Shown: positions 42,455-58,673, counted from the stretch's first letter. The stretch is 64,000 nucleotides of DNA from Paenibacillus sp. IHBB 10380 (GCF_000949425.1 NZ_CP010976.1:4278001-4342000), one strand, 5' to 3'. Notes: generated by a model from the letters alone, not told the origin. Numbers and translations: made by a program.

Positions 42455-42571
42455 GCTTGGCGACGTCCTACTCTCCCAGGACCCTGCGGTCCAAGTACCA
42501 TCGGCGCTGGAGGGCTTAACGGTCGTGTTCGGGATGGGTACGTGTGGAACCCCTCCGCTATCGCCACCAAA
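42455..42571 (-). rRNA. rrf: 5S ribosomal RNA
   Basis: About 117 nt. The minus-strand sequence begins TTTGGTGGCGATAGCGGAGG and contains the usual CCGAACACG and ending CGTCGCCAAGC. Ends are set by similarity to Bacillus 5S, so they may shift by a few bases. It follows 23S by about 175 nt. Confidence 0.95.
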
Positions 42572-42664
42572 CAGGATTTTTCAACTGCTTGTCTACTTTG
42601 TATACCTTATACAAAATATTCAATTCCCCTAAAGAGATGCAATTTAAAATCAGCACAAGGTTTA

Positions 42665-42696
42665 ATCCTTGAAAACTAGATACGAAACGAATTTGC
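42665..42696 (-). other. 3' arm of the 23S processing stem
   Basis: 32 nt that pair almost perfectly (one extra base) with 45884-45916 on the other side of 23S. Such a stalk is where RNase III or Mini-III trims the 23S precursor. The arms run ATCCTTGAAAACTAGATA and onward. Confidence 0.85.
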
Positions 42697-42745
42697 AATG
42701 TTAAAACAGCATATGCTTCCGAAGTAGTTTCACTTCATGAAACTT

Positions 42746-45677
<2,932 letters not shown>

Positions 45678-45883
45678 TTATGCTCTTGTATTGCGTCTGG
45701 CGCTCTGTTGTCCGCTTATTTCTACCATAAATGGTATAAACAAGCTTCCAAAGGATCTCCAGCCTCAACACATTCGCATTACATTATTGGCTGGTATTCA
45801 GTAAACTGAATACTTTGCCGCTACTTTTACACTTTGTTCAATTCACAAGGAATTGAATTTAGATAAAAAGAATGTTCTAAATC

Positions 45884-45916
45884 GCAAATTCGTTTCGTTA
45901 TCTAGTTTTCAAGGAT
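45884..45916 (-). other. 5' arm of the 23S processing stem
   Basis: Complement of 42665-42696 (33 vs 32 nt, one base different), flanking 23S between it and tRNA-Ala. It also contains the TTTTCAAGGAT-type box often found in rRNA spacers of this group. Confidence 0.85.
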
Positions 45917-45934
45917 CAAGTTGAATGAAATTAT

Positions 45935-46010
45935 TGGTGGAGCCAAGCGGGATCGAACCGCTGACCTCCTGCTTGCAAGGCAGGCGCTCTCCCAGCTGAG
46001 CTATGGCCCC
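45935..46010 (-). tRNA. tRNA-Ala (anticodon TGC)
   Basis: 76 nt reading GGGGCCATAGCTCAGCTGGG at the 5' end; the anticodon loop is CTTGCAA, reading GCA/GCG codons. The CCA end is encoded. It is the only tRNA in the 16S-23S spacer. Confidence 0.97.
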
Positions 46011-46024
46011 ATATAAATTCCATC

Positions 46025-46050
46025 AAAACTGAACAAATGGGATGATGTAA
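46025..46050 (-). other. 3' arm of the 16S processing stem
   Basis: 26 nt complementary to 47826-47850 (one base different) on the far side of 16S; together they form the RNase III stalk of the 16S precursor. Confidence 0.8.
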
Positions 46051-46108
46051 AAGTTTGAAGTGAATTCACTTCGATTTGAATGTTTCCATTACAGGAAACA
46101 ATTCTCCA

Positions 46109-47667
<1,559 letters not shown>

Positions 47668-47825
47668 AGATGAATTTTAAATTTGCTTTGCAACAATTTC
47701 GAAATCATCTAGAGATGAATGTCAGATCAACTTTGCAGCGACCGGACATTCATCGAATGAAAAGAGCGATATGCTCATTTTGAAACAAACTGACAAGAAC
47801 ATAAATGTTCTTTAGTTTTTAAAAA

Positions 47826-47850
47826 TTACATCATCCATTTGTTCAGTTTT
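47826..47850 (-). other. 5' arm of the 16S processing stem
   Basis: Pairs with 46025-46050 across the 16S gene; reads TTACATCATCCATTTGTTCA on the plus strand. Confidence 0.8.
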
Positions 47851-47902
47851 CAAAGAACTTATTGTTCTGTCTAGCAAACATTTTCGTTTGAGCCAGAATC
47901 AT

Positions 47903-47931
47903 ATTATATCAATCTGTGTATTCAATGTCAA
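47903..47931 (-). promoter_or_regulatory. rRNA operon promoter
   Basis: Minus-strand TTGACA (47926-47931) and TATAAT (47903-47908), both consensus, 17-bp spacer, with an AT-rich stretch (AATTAAAAAAAG) upstream of -35 fitting an UP element. Transcription starts near 47896 and reads a leader of about 230 nt before 16S. The remainder of 47932-48110 is AT-rich with no gene. Confidence 0.9.
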
Positions 47932-48111
47932 CTCTTTTTTTAATTAAGATTTTAGTTTCAAAATCTAATGTCCGAGGCGACATCAATTAATATATCAGGT
48001 TTTAATATAGTACGCAAGCTTTTTTTTCTAATAAACTAGTTTTTACATTAAACTATCTCAGAGACAGTAATAGATCCATCAATAATAGATACATAGATTG
48101 AAAGATACATA

Positions 48112-48138
48112 ACAAAGTCCCCTGCTATAGCAGAGGAC
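48112..48138 (-). terminator. probable terminator after the Mn ABC operon
   Basis: 9-bp stem GTCCTCTGC/GCAGGGGAC with a short loop, then TTTGTT on the minus strand. The T-run is short, so efficiency is uncertain. Confidence 0.65.
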
Positions 48139-48144
48139 AGATTA

Positions 48145-49017
48145 TTAAGCAGCTAACTGTTTACGACTAATTCTACGACTAAGAAGTCCATGTGAAGGCG
48201 AGAAAATAAAAGTAAGTACAAACAAGCACCCTGCTACTGTCACCATACATCCAGCAATAGAAGCATCTAACCAGAATGCTGTGTAATATCCCAACACTGA
48301 ACATACCACGCCAATTAACACACTATACAATAACATGTAACTTAAACGGTCGGTCAATAGATAAGCTGTCGCAGCAGGAATAATGAGCATCCCTACCACC
48401 AATATAGCACCCACACTTTCAAATGAAGCCACGGAAGTTAACGATACCATTCCCATCAGCATATAATGAAAGAGCATGACCGGTATGCCGCAAGCCGCAG
48501 CCAATGCCGGATCAAACGCACAAATTTTGAACTGTTTAAAGAACAAACTCATAAGCACTAGTATTAATAGTAGCGTTCCTCCGAGTATCCACACTGCTCT
48601 GGGCCCAATATCGACACCATTAACAGAAAGAGTATCCCACTGCACGTAGGCTATCTCCCCAAACAAGACACAGTCAAGGTCAAGATCGATATTCCGTGCA
48701 TTCATACTAATGATGATAACTCCTACAGCAAACAATGCTGTAAATACAATACCAATGGAGGCATCTGATTGTAATCCACTGTTCTGTAGTGTCTGAATGA
48801 ACAGAACGGCGAGAAGACCAAACGCCGCTGCACCTAGAAGCATAAACACGGAATCTCGGGAACCACTGATCAAAAAGGCAATAGCAATTCCCGGAAGTAC
48901 AGCATGACTAATGGCGTCACCGATTAATGCCATTTTACGAAGTACTAGAAAACACCCGAGTATCGCACAGGAGGTTGACACTAGAATTGCAGTTAGGAGA
49001 ATCCAAAAATCTGTCAT
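48145..49017 (-). CDS. mntD: metal ABC transporter permease (MntD-like)
   Basis: 290 aa, eight or so hydrophobic segments. Belongs to the ABC-3 family of Mn/Zn/Fe permeases; LVLRKMALIGDAISHAVLPGIAIA (about 25-48) is the typical early motif with the conserved histidine. It is the last gene of a four-gene operon. The metal is assigned from the operator at 51839-51854, not from this sequence. A Zn role cannot be excluded. Confidence 0.88.
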   Translation of the reverse strand: MTDFWILLTAILVSTSCAILGCFLVLRKMALIGDAISHAVLPGIAIAFLISGSRDSVFMLLGAAAFGLLAVLFIQTLQNSGLQSDASIGIVFTALFAVGVIIISMNARNIDLDLDCVLFGEIAYVQWDTLSVNGVDIGPRAVWILGGTLLLILVLMSLFFKQFKICAFDPALAAACGIPVMLFHYMLMGMVSLTSVASFESVGAILVVGMLIIPAATAYLLTDRLSYMLLYSVLIGVVCSVLGYYTAFWLDASIAGCMVTVAGCLFVLTFIFSPSHGLLSRRISRKQLAA

Positions 49018-49018
49018 A

Positions 49019-49972
49019 TTAAATTCCCCTCCCTTTTTCTACTTCTAGTTCTCTATGCTGGACTGTACTCCCCTTAACATCTCTATAGGATGACCGCATT
49101 TTATATTGTCGAAGCCACTTACTTACCCAACCTCTACGGGGGGCTGCCAATGCCGAGACTACAAATAACGAGGAAGCTACCAACACCGCAACTGGACCTG
49201 TCGGTAAATTAGAGACCGTCGAGCTGAAGAAAGTACCCATAATACCGCTCAAGGCGCCTATAATTCCGGAAAGGACCACCATCACACTTAGGCGATCCGT
49301 CCAAAAGCGGGCAGTTACGGCAGGTGTAATTAATAAAGCTGCAACTAAAACGACTCCAACAGCTTGAATACCTACTACAACAGCAACAACGGTTAGAAAT
49401 AATAACATCTGCTCCAACAGGCCAACAGGTAAGCCCATTCCCCTAGCAAAACCCGCATCAAAGCTAATAAGCTTAAACTCTTTAAATAAAAAATAACAGA
49501 TAATGATTAATAATAGAGACACGCCCATCATTAAGTGCACATCTTCCATGACCATGGAGGCTGCCTGACCAAATAAGTATTTGTCTAGACCACTCTGACT
49601 TCCACTACCACTATGTTGTATTTTGGTCAGCAACACGATACCAATACCGAAAAAGAAAGAGAGCACAATCCCCATTGCGGTATCTTGCTTAATTCGTGAA
49701 TATTTAGTAATCCATTGTATGCCAAATGTAGCAATGACCCCAGCAACTAATGCCCCCACCAGAAATAATCCGACGGATTTAGTCCCTGTAAGCAAGAATG
49801 ATATACATATTCCCGGTAAGGCAGCATGAGCCAATGTGTCACCAAGCAAGCTTTGTTTACGTAGATAAGAGAATGAACCAATGACACCATTACTCAGTCC
49901 TAGTAGCATACAACCAAACATAATCCAGCGACTATTTGGATCTTGCCAAAATTCGATTAGGCTATTCATCAT
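49019..49972 (-). CDS. mntC: metal ABC transporter permease (MntC-like)
   Basis: 317 aa second ABC-3 permease. YLRKQSLLGDTLAHAALPGICI (about 37-58) is the same motif as in the downstream permease. Its C-terminal 30 residues are hydrophilic. It is one base from the next gene. B. subtilis MntC is longer (about 435 aa), so this may be a shorter version of that pattern. Confidence 0.87.
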   Translation of the reverse strand: MMNSLIEFWQDPNSRWIMFGCMLLGLSNGVIGSFSYLRKQSLLGDTLAHAALPGICISFLLTGTKSVGLFLVGALVAGVIATFGIQWITKYSRIKQDTAMGIVLSFFFGIGIVLLTKIQHSGSGSQSGLDKYLFGQAASMVMEDVHLMMGVSLLLIIICYFLFKEFKLISFDAGFARGMGLPVGLLEQMLLFLTVVAVVVGIQAVGVVLVAALLITPAVTARFWTDRLSVMVVLSGIIGALSGIMGTFFSSTVSNLPTGPVAVLVASSLFVVSALAAPRRGWVSKWLRQYKMRSSYRDVKGSTVQHRELEVEKGRGI

Positions 49973-49978
49973 GGTTGA

Positions 49979-50773
49979 TCACCCACCGTTCTTAAGTAGG
50001 ACTGCGTCCCCACTACCTTGTAGGACAGCGATTCGTCCTCCGTACGTTTGCTGAAGTAGGTCTGGCGTAAATACCTCTTGGACAGGACCTGCAGCTACCA
50101 ATTCACCATTCAATAGTAGGACATGATCAAAATACTCCTGAACTGTCGAAAGATCATGATGGACGACAAGTACCGTTTTGCCCTCTTGTTTCAATTGTTC
50201 CAAAAGCGCTATTATCGCTTTCTCTGTCGTTGCATCCACACCTGCAAACGGCTCATCCATGAAATATAAATCTGCATCCTGAACAAGTGCTCTTGCTAGA
50301 AATACCCGTTGTTGTTGCCCCCCTGATAGTTGGCTAATCTGCCGGTTGGCATATTCACCCATACCTACTTTATGAAGACAATCAAGTGCCATTTCCCGTT
50401 CCTTATTTCCTGGTCTGCGTATCCAACCTAGATGTCCGTATCTCCCCATCATCACTACATCCAATGCATTCGTCGGAAAATCCCAATCCACAGACTCACG
50501 TTGTGGCACGTAACCGATCCGTTTACGCTGTTCCTTATAAGACTTGCCGTAGATTTTGACTTGTCCAGCAACTGTAGGAACCAGCCCAAGTATTGCCTTA
50601 AGTAACGTAGATTTACCGGCACCATTAGGCCCGATCAAGCCAATCAGACTTCCTTGCGAAACAGAGAAAGACACTTGTTGTAACACAGGCTTCTTATGGT
50701 AAGCAACCGTCAGTCCTTGGACTTCAAGCGGTGCATCTATAAATTCATCTGTTTTATTCAACACTTTTCCCAT
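49979..50773 (-). CDS. mntB: metal ABC transporter ATP-binding protein (MntB-like)
   Basis: 264 aa. Walker A is GPNGAGKST (about 53-61), signature LSGGQQQRV (about 154-162), Walker [14 protein letters not shown] (about 174-186) and the switch His in VVHHDLS (about 212-218). It pairs with the two permeases downstream and the binding protein upstream. Confidence 0.95.
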   Translation of the reverse strand: MGKVLNKTDEFIDAPLEVQGLTVAYHKKPVLQQVSFSVSQGSLIGLIGPNGAGKSTLLKAILGLVPTVAGQVKIYGKSYKEQRKRIGYVPQRESVDWDFPTNALDVVMMGRYGHLGWIRRPGNKEREMALDCLHKVGMGEYANRQISQLSGGQQQRVFLARALVQDADLYFMDEPFAGVDATTEKAIIALLEQLKQEGKTVLVVHHDLSTVQEYFDHVLLLNGELVAAGPVQEVFTPDLLQQTYGGRIAVLQGSGDAVLLKNGG

Positions 50774-50792
50774 GTGATATCTCTCCTCTTCC

Positions 50793-51752
50793 TTATTTCA
50801 GTGCCTCAGTAATGACTTTTGTATTATGCCGAATCATTCCGATGTAATTATCAGATTCACTACCCTCTTCACCCATCGCATCAGAGTACAATTCACCACC
50901 AATCTGTACCTGATGTCCTTTCTCTAAAGCTCCAGCAATAATAGCTTCCATCGATTTAGGTGGAATACTCGATTCCACAAAGACGGCTTTGATTTTATTA
51001 TCAATGAGGTAATCACGTAACACACTTACATCTTTAGAGCCGTACTCCGCAGCTGTACTGATTCCTTGAAGGCCCATAACCTTTATATTGTAAGCATCAC
51101 CATAATATCCAAAGGCATCATGCGCTGTTACAAGTACACGTGTTGCTTCTGGAATCTGACTAATAGACTCTCGTACCTCTTGATCCAATGCTTTGAGCTC
51201 AGCTAAGTACGCTTCACCATTCGAAGTGTAATCATCTGCATGTTCTGGATCTGACTCTTTTAACGTATCTACCACTTTCTGAGATGCTTCCATCCACAAT
51301 TGCACATCAAACCATATATGAGGATCAAATTCTGTCCCCCCTGTATCCTTACCTGAACGTAATTTCGATTTATCTATATCCCCTGCGACAGCGACTACCG
51401 TTTTTTTATCACCCATTTTATCTAAAATATCCGTCATCTTACCTTCCAAATGTAGTCCGTTGTAGAAGACAATGTCCGCTTGATCTAATTTACGAATATC
51501 GCCTTGAGATGCTTTGTATAAATGGGGATCTACACCAGGGCCCATTAAACCTGTCACTGCTACATGCTCGCCACCGATCTCGCGAACAATATCACTAATC
51601 ATTCCAATCGTAGCCGTGATTTTAATTTTACCTTCCTTCGCTTCAGCTTCATTGTCTTCTGACCCGCAAGCAGCAAGCACAAACAACATACACAGCATAG
51701 ATAGGGTCATCAATCCTCGAATGAATGGACCACGGTTAACTCTTAAACTCAT
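50793..51752 (-). CDS. mntA: metal ABC transporter solute-binding lipoprotein (MntA-like)
   Basis: 319 aa. Signal peptide with lipobox LAAC (Cys about 29), so it is a lipoprotein on the outer face of the membrane. It belongs to the cluster A-I (TroA/PsaA) family. Metal-site residues appear as the His in [12 protein letters not shown] (about 71-82), the His in FDPHIWFD (about 140-147) and Asp/Glu near VFVESSIPP. First gene of the operon, behind AAGGAG. Confidence 0.93.
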   Translation of the reverse strand: MSLRVNRGPFIRGLMTLSMLCMLFVLAACGSEDNEAEAKEGKIKITATIGMISDIVREIGGEHVAVTGLMGPGVDPHLYKASQGDIRKLDQADIVFYNGLHLEGKMTDILDKMGDKKTVVAVAGDIDKSKLRSGKDTGGTEFDPHIWFDVQLWMEASQKVVDTLKESDPEHADDYTSNGEAYLAELKALDQEVRESISQIPEATRVLVTAHDAFGYYGDAYNIKVMGLQGISTAAEYGSKDVSVLRDYLIDNKIKAVFVESSIPPKSMEAIIAGALEKGHQVQIGGELYSDAMGEEGSESDNYIGMIRHNTKVITEALK

Positions 51753-51838
51753 TTTTACATCTCCTTTATATCTTTTTATATTTTTTGCAAGACTAACTAT
51801 GTTTTACTAGAGACTTTTTTTTATCAATAACCAATAAT

Positions 51839-51854
51839 GTTTCCCTAGTGCAAA
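51839..51854 (-). promoter_or_regulatory. MntR-type operator upstream of mntABCD
   Basis: Minus-strand TTTGCACTAGGGAAAC resembles the B. subtilis MntR sites of mntA and mntH (TTTGC-TTA/G-GGAAAC type), which supports manganese over zinc. A nearby -35-like TTGCAC overlaps it. No mntR gene is in the window. Assignment by recalled consensus. Confidence 0.75.
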
Positions 51855-51906
51855 TTTTATGGCATGACGACACAAATTGCAACCTTTTTATTCATATTAC
51901 TTAAAA

Positions 51907-51992
51907 GGTTAACGTCTCTTAAAGGACAGTAACCGTTTCTAGTAGAAACTTAAGCAGAGTATAGTGAGAACTTATACGTACTAATATATTAG
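51907..51992 (+). repeat. structured intergenic repeat, copy B
   Basis: About 86 bp between mntA and ligA, in opposite orientation to copy A (20154-20247). Shared segments: CTTAAAGG, GTAACCGTTTCT, GTAGAAA, AAGCA, ATAGTGA, AACTTATAC. The GTTTCT-AGT-AGAAAC hairpin is kept by matching changes relative to copy A. The left arm is more degenerate. It runs into the terminator at 51993-52033. Confidence 0.75.
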
Positions 51993-52033
51993 AAAAAAAG
52001 CAGCAGCCCTCGATAACTAGGGCTGCTGCTTTT
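51993..52033. terminator. terminator between ligA and the repeat
   Basis: Strong stem AGCAGCAGCCCT/AGGGCTGCTGCT with A-run on one side and T-run on the other; it can act for ligA on the minus strand and in the plus direction after repeat copy B. Confidence 0.88.
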
Positions 52034-52047
52034 GCAATAGATGTAAA

Positions 52048-54084
<2,037 letters not shown>

Positions 54085-54109
54085 TTAATCCGTATCGTAA
54101 ATCTATGAT

Positions 54110-56431
54110 TTACTCTACTTTAGTAATCGGTGCAAAACCGGCTAACAGACGTTTCACACCTACAGGTGCTGGAAATGCAATCTGCAGCTCCGTATCGTTG
54201 CCACTTCCTTTGATTGAAACGATAACGCCAATTCCCCATTTGCCGTGAGATACCTTATCTCCTGCTTTAAGTGTGGCTGGATCAGATGAACTTCCTGCTT
54301 CAACCGTTCGTTGTGGCCCAGATGTGGTGACTGTAACCCTACTCTTTGCCGCTGAGGCGGTCGATCCGCTTAGAGATGAATTCGATGCACTACGTCCAAA
54401 GTTACTTCCTCCACCACTACCTAGACCTCGTCCTCCATATGAACCTCCACCGTTCGCCCCTCGTTTATAACGGTCATTTTCCATTAAGGTATCTTCCTTC
54501 AACTCTTCTGGAATTTCTTCTAGAAAGCGGGAAGGTGCGTTCGCTGTTGTCCGTCCAAATAAGGTTCTCATCTTAGCACAGGAAAGGAAGAGTTGTTGCT
54601 CTGCACGTGTAATCCCTACATAAGCAAGACGGCGTTCTTCCTCAAGCTCTTCATTGTCCATAAAAGCACGACTGTGTGGGAATACGCCTTCCTCCATCCC
54701 AACAATAAATACGACAGGAAATTCAAGTCCCTTGGCACTATGCATCGTCATTAGAATAACAGCATCGCTTTCTTCCTCAGGATCATCATTCACTTTATCT
54801 ATGTCTGCAATCAACGCCAAATCAGTCAAAAAGGAAACCAGTGATTTATCATCATTGTTCTTCTCAAATTCCATCGTTACAGATAGGAATTCCTCGATAT
54901 TCTCCAACCTTGAACGAGATTCAAGCGTTTTTTCATTCTCAAGTTCACGGCGATACTCTGACAGTTCAAGTATTTTCTCTGTTAATTCGGTAACAGATAA
55001 ATATTCCACCATTTGATGTAAAGAAGCAATCATATCGTAAAAACCAACGAGTGCGTTACGCGTCCGTCCGGCAAAACCAAGATCATCTACAAACTGTAAC
55101 ACCCGAAAGATAGATGTTCCTTTCTCAGATGCGGCTGCCGCTAGTTTAGCAACTGTCGTATCCCCTATAGCTCTTTTGGGGACGTTAATAATTCTTGTTA
55201 AACTAATGTCATCGTCTGGATTAGATAGTAGCTTCAAATAACCTAATAAATCCTTGATCTCTTTACGATCGTAGAACTTAATTCCTCCTACAATCTGATA
55301 AGGGATATCTGATTTGATCAGAATTTCCTCTACCACCCGGGACTGAGCATTCGTGCGGTACAGAATAGCATGTTTCTGATAGGACTGACCATTCTTCACA
55401 TTTTTACTAATCTCTGAGGCCACGAAATACCCTTCATCATGTTCGGAGTCTGCACGGTAAACTTTGATCTTCGGGCCTTCGCCTTTATCTGTCCACAGCT
55501 TCTTCGGTTTACGCCCTGTGTTCTTATTGATTACTTCATTAGCCGCATTCAGAATATTTGAAGTGGAACGATAGTTCTGTTCCAAGAAGATCGTGCGTGC
55601 CTCAGGGTAATCTTCTTCAAAGTTAAGGATGTTACTAATATCCGCTCCACGCCAGCGATAAATCGACTGATCACTATCCCCTACGACACAAATACGGTGG
55701 TGGCCTTCAGCTAACATACGGCATAGCATATATTGTGCTTTGTTCGTATCCTGATATTCATCCACATGGACATATTGGAATTTCTTTTGATAGAAATCGA
55801 GTACTTCTGGTACTTCTTTAAATAGTTGGATCGTGGTCATGATCAAGTCGTCAAAATCGAGGGAGTTATTGTTCTTCAGTCTTCTTTGATACATTCTGTA
55901 CACTTTAGCTGCTAATTCCTCGAAATAATCGCCCGCCTTCTGCTCGAACTGCTCAGGAGTAAGCAATTCATTCTTGGCTGAGCTAATGAGGGCTTGGATC
56001 GCTTTAGGCTCAAATTTCTTAGTGTCGATATTCAGTTCTTTCATACAATTACGGATCACGGAAAGCTGGTCTGTAGAATCTAGAATGGAGAAGCTGGAAG
56101 AGAATCCAATTCTTTCGATATCTTTACGCAGAATCCGCACACACATGGAGTGAAAGGTTGACACCCAAATGTCTCTTCCTTCTCTTCCCACTAGCTTAGA
56201 TACCCGTTCTTGCATTTCTCTCGCTGCTTTGTTCGTAAAGGTAATCGCCAAAATAGCCCACGGTGGAGCTTTGCGTGTTGCAATCAGGTAAGCAATTCGA
56301 TGTGTTAACACCCTCGTCTTACCACTTCCCGCCCCTGCCATAATCAATAAAGGCTTGTCTGTAGCTTCAACAGCCTGTTGCTGCGGTGGATTGAGCTTTG
56401 AGATTGCTTCATATATGTCAATCGGTTGCAT
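54110..56431 (-). CDS. pcrA: ATP-dependent DNA helicase PcrA
   Basis: 773 aa UvrD/Rep-type SF1A helicase. Walker A is [14 protein letters not shown] (about 32-45), motif II DEYQDTN (about 226-232), motif [16 protein letters not shown] (about 251-263), motif [12 protein letters not shown]. After about 650 is a Gly/Ser-rich linker and then a Tudor-like end ([15 protein letters not shown]) that binds RNA polymerase in Bacillus. I start at ATG 56431; the longer frame adds 14 residues. Confidence 0.96.
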   Translation of the reverse strand: MQPIDIYEAISKLNPPQQQAVEATDKPLLIMAGAGSGKTRVLTHRIAYLIATRKAPPWAILAITFTNKAAREMQERVSKLVGREGRDIWVSTFHSMCVRILRKDIERIGFSSSFSILDSTDQLSVIRNCMKELNIDTKKFEPKAIQALISSAKNELLTPEQFEQKAGDYFEELAAKVYRMYQRRLKNNNSLDFDDLIMTTIQLFKEVPEVLDFYQKKFQYVHVDEYQDTNKAQYMLCRMLAEGHHRICVVGDSDQSIYRWRGADISNILNFEEDYPEARTIFLEQNYRSTSNILNAANEVINKNTGRKPKKLWTDKGEGPKIKVYRADSEHDEGYFVASEISKNVKNGQSYQKHAILYRTNAQSRVVEEILIKSDIPYQIVGGIKFYDRKEIKDLLGYLKLLSNPDDDISLTRIINVPKRAIGDTTVAKLAAAASEKGTSIFRVLQFVDDLGFAGRTRNALVGFYDMIASLHQMVEYLSVTELTEKILELSEYRRELENEKTLESRSRLENIEEFLSVTMEFEKNNDDKSLVSFLTDLALIADIDKVNDDPEEESDAVILMTMHSAKGLEFPVVFIVGMEEGVFPHSRAFMDNEELEEERRLAYVGITRAEQQLFLSCAKMRTLFGRTTANAPSRFLEEIPEELKEDTLMENDRYKRGANGGGSYGGRGLGSGGGSNFGRSASNSSLSGSTASAAKSRVTVTTSGPQRTVEAGSSSDPATLKAGDKVSHGKWGIGVIVSIKGSGNDTELQIAFPAPVGVKRLLAGFAPITKVE

Positions 56432-56520
56432 AAAGGTTATGCTCCTTCCAATTTGGTTCAAGGTATTAGTCATTATTAATTAGTTCATCTATATTGCGTC
56501 AAGAGCTGTACTGTTGGCCA

Positions 56521-57207
56521 CTACTGTACTGCCGATACCGTTAGTAAAGCCTGCTCTAAGTTATCGTAAACAATATTGCCCACGACGATCGTGTCGCTGA
56601 CAGCTGCCGCTTGAGTAGCCGTAGCATAATCTGTAATTCCTCCACCATATACGAGCTGGGCATGGTTGAGCTTATGCTTCACCGCTCTTACGAGCTCCAT
56701 GTCACCAAATATTCCACTATATTCCAAGTAAACAACAGACAATGACATCAGCTTATCTGCAATTTGCGCAAAGGCTGCCGCACCAGAAACATCCAGCGAC
56801 GTATTAGCTTGCGTAAGGCGAGCTACAGCTGAATTTGGATTCAGAACAATATAACCTTCCGTTACAAGAAGCTCCCACGGGATCATATAACCATAACGAT
56901 CAATCGCTTGCTGCTGATGACCTACAATCCAAGCGGGATCGGAACTATTCAGTACCATCGGAATCATATAAAGATCAAATCCAGGCACAATCGCTTCCAT
57001 ATCAGATACTTCTTGCACACATGGCAGTTCGTAGCGCCTTATACGCGACAAAAGATCTACCGTATTCTCAAAAGTTACACCTGTCGAGCCACCCACCATA
57101 ATTGCATCCGTCCCCGACAGACATACCGCATCCAGATTCTGATCATCGATTTCACGTTCTGGATCAAGCTTAAAAACATGCTTCCATGATTTCATCATTT
57201 GTTTCAA
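56521..57207 (-). CDS. pcrB: heptaprenylglyceryl phosphate synthase PcrB
   Basis: 228 aa, same length as B. subtilis PcrB. TIM barrel joining glycerol-1-phosphate to heptaprenyl-PP. Residues MKSWKHVFKLDP, VPGFDLYMIPMVLNS, EGYIVLNP, YLEYSG and YGGGI are typical. I choose the TTG at 57207, eight bases from GGAGGG; the ATG at 57198 is too far and the upstream frame overlaps the promoter. It starts the pcrB-pcrA-ligA operon. Confidence 0.93.
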   Translation of the reverse strand: MKQMMKSWKHVFKLDPEREIDDQNLDAVCLSGTDAIMVGGSTGVTFENTVDLLSRIRRYELPCVQEVSDMEAIVPGFDLYMIPMVLNSSDPAWIVGHQQQAIDRYGYMIPWELLVTEGYIVLNPNSAVARLTQANTSLDVSGAAAFAQIADKLMSLSVVYLEYSGIFGDMELVRAVKHKLNHAQLVYGGGITDYATATQAAAVSDTIVVGNIVYDNLEQALLTVSAVQ

Positions 57208-57247
57208 ATCTTCAACCCTCCACGTGTCATCATAAAGCTCTAAATCT

Positions 57248-57276
57248 AGTCTATGACAGCAAGGGAGCAGTGTCAA
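57248..57276 (-). promoter_or_regulatory. sigma-A promoter of pcrB-pcrA-ligA
   Basis: Minus-strand TTGACA (57271-57276) and TAGACT (57248-57253), 17-bp spacer. Immediately upstream, at 57278-57304, lies the inverted repeat TTTTGTTCG-N9-CGAACAAAA, next to the -35. The polarity is opposite to a LexA box. The rest of 57305-57430 has no gene. Confidence 0.75.
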
Positions 57277-57277
57277 T

Positions 57278-57304
57278 TTTTGTTCGCCTTAAATACGAAC
57301 AAAA
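57278..57304. repeat. inverted repeat upstream of the pcrB promoter
   Basis: Arms TTTTGTTCG and CGAACAAAA separated by 9 bp, abutting the -35 box. Candidate regulator site or start-proximal hairpin; regulator unknown. Confidence 0.6.
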
Positions 57305-57431
57305 TAAACATAATAATGTACTAGATAAATCCTCTTATGTATTATCCCTTCCTTAACTACTCTATATTACTAAAGCTATGTGAAGAAATCGTTTGATCCC
57401 CCTACAAATTTACAAGTTGTAATAACAATAT

Positions 57432-57481
57432 AAAGAACCCGAACGTAGCAACATGAAATATGCTTTCGTTCAGGTTCTTTG
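57432..57481 (-). terminator. possible terminator after the K+ channel gene
   Basis: Stem AAGAACC..GAACG with complement GTTCGGGTTCTT around a longer loop with some mismatches and a weak T-run. It is the only hairpin in 57208-57596 besides the inverted repeat. Confidence 0.55.
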
Positions 57482-57596
57482 TATAAATAATTATAATAGG
57501 CGGGATACCCACTGCTTGCTACGATAGGGAATAGGCATCCTTAATTTATAATGTTGCGGCGGGTATCAAGAGTGTGTAGCTGTTTGAATAACAACC

Positions 57597-58610
57597 CTAT
57601 CCTTTAATCCTCTGGTAAGTCTCTTCATCGGATACAATATACAATCTCGCATCCTTAGGAATAGGCTCGTTAAGCTTACGGTTGATGCTAAGGTCGCTGC
57701 GGTCAGACAATAGAGTAGCCCCCTGACGAAGCAGACCCTGAAAGGCATCTCCATATGTCTCCCACGTACTATTAAGTGGTATTTCATAGATATCGTCTCC
57801 ATACTGACGGCTCAGCAGCTGTGTAATAACCTCAGAGTTCCCCTCCTGCAGAGCGGATCGTACGGCTAGTCTGGAGATGGCATCATGCGACAGTACGAAC
57901 TCGTTCACATGAACGTGTCGGAAGTTCTGAATGTTCTTCTCCTGCATAATTTCTACAGTCGTATGTACTTGCGGCGCGATACGCTCAATGCTAGAGGCGA
58001 TCAGCAGCGATTTACCGTCGATCAGCGATGTTTCATCAATGCGCGTGTCCCCGAATACAATCGCGGCTTTTGCCCCATAAATATTAGCCTTAAGAAGAAT
58101 CTCATCACTCGAAGCATCGCCGCTAATAAAATGGACCTGATCCATATGCTCCAGCGGATGGCTTCCCGTCTCATCAATGATTACGATATGGCATTTGGGT
58201 GAATAACACAGAACCTCATCTACAGCAGCCTGTGCTTTCTTACTCCAATTAATCAGTATGACATGATCCCCACCACGAAAGCTCAATGTTCCCGCCCCCC
58301 TCCTTCTTTGCAACTCTGCGATAGAGTCAATGACCTTACCGATGACCAAACTCAACAGGCCGATGCCAAAGATATATAGAAATATAGTAAATGCCTTGCC
58401 GATTGCCGTAGCTGCAAAGTAATCACCATACCCGACCGTAGCCATCGTTGTCATGACCCAGTAAAATGCATTAAACCAGTTGTCAAAGGTGTTTGGCTCC
58501 AATAAATACGCGATGGTTGCACTTACAACAATAAAGATTAGGATAATCAGCCCGATGGCCCTTTTCCTTAAGCGCATCATCTTCGTGGATATCCTGAGAA
58601 TAAAATGCAT
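57597..58610 (-). CDS. K+ channel with cytoplasmic nucleotide-binding (RCK/TrkA-N) domain
   Basis: 337 aa. Two hydrophobic segments (about 15-38 and 70-92) flank a pore loop with the selectivity filter TVGYGD (about 57-62), the arrangement of MthK-type channels. The cytoplasmic part begins at about 105 with a Rossmann-like GGDHVILINWSKKAQA and continues to a TrkA-C-like end. B. subtilis YugO has the same layout and takes part in K+ signalling in biofilms. Here it ends a cluster with DUF350 and a ligase, so its function may tie to that system. The start is ATG 58610 after GGGGTGG. Confidence 0.87.
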   Translation of the reverse strand: MHFILRISTKMMRLRKRAIGLIILIFIVVSATIAYLLEPNTFDNWFNAFYWVMTTMATVGYGDYFAATAIGKAFTIFLYIFGIGLLSLVIGKVIDSIAELQRRRGAGTLSFRGGDHVILINWSKKAQAAVDEVLCYSPKCHIVIIDETGSHPLEHMDQVHFISGDASSDEILLKANIYGAKAAIVFGDTRIDETSLIDGKSLLIASSIERIAPQVHTTVEIMQEKNIQNFRHVHVNEFVLSHDAISRLAVRSALQEGNSEVITQLLSRQYGDDIYEIPLNSTWETYGDAFQGLLRQGATLLSDRSDLSINRKLNEPIPKDARLYIVSDEETYQRIKG

Positions 58611-58642
58611 CTGCCCACCCCTTCTCCTTATCCAATAAAGCA

Positions 58643-58673
58643 GCCGCTTGAGATGGGTTAACTCGAGCGGCCG
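58643..58673 (-). other. hairpin between DUF350 gene and the K+ channel gene
   Basis: CCGCTCGAG and CTCAAGCGG form a hairpin just after the DUF350 stop, followed by a short TTTATT. It may be a weak terminator or a transcript stabiliser. Confidence 0.4.

Noticed and set aside
57278..57304. LexA (SOS) box before pcrB
   Set aside because: The half-sites GTTCG and CGAAC face outward with a 9-bp gap, opposite to the CGAAC-N4-GTTCG arrangement of a LexA box.
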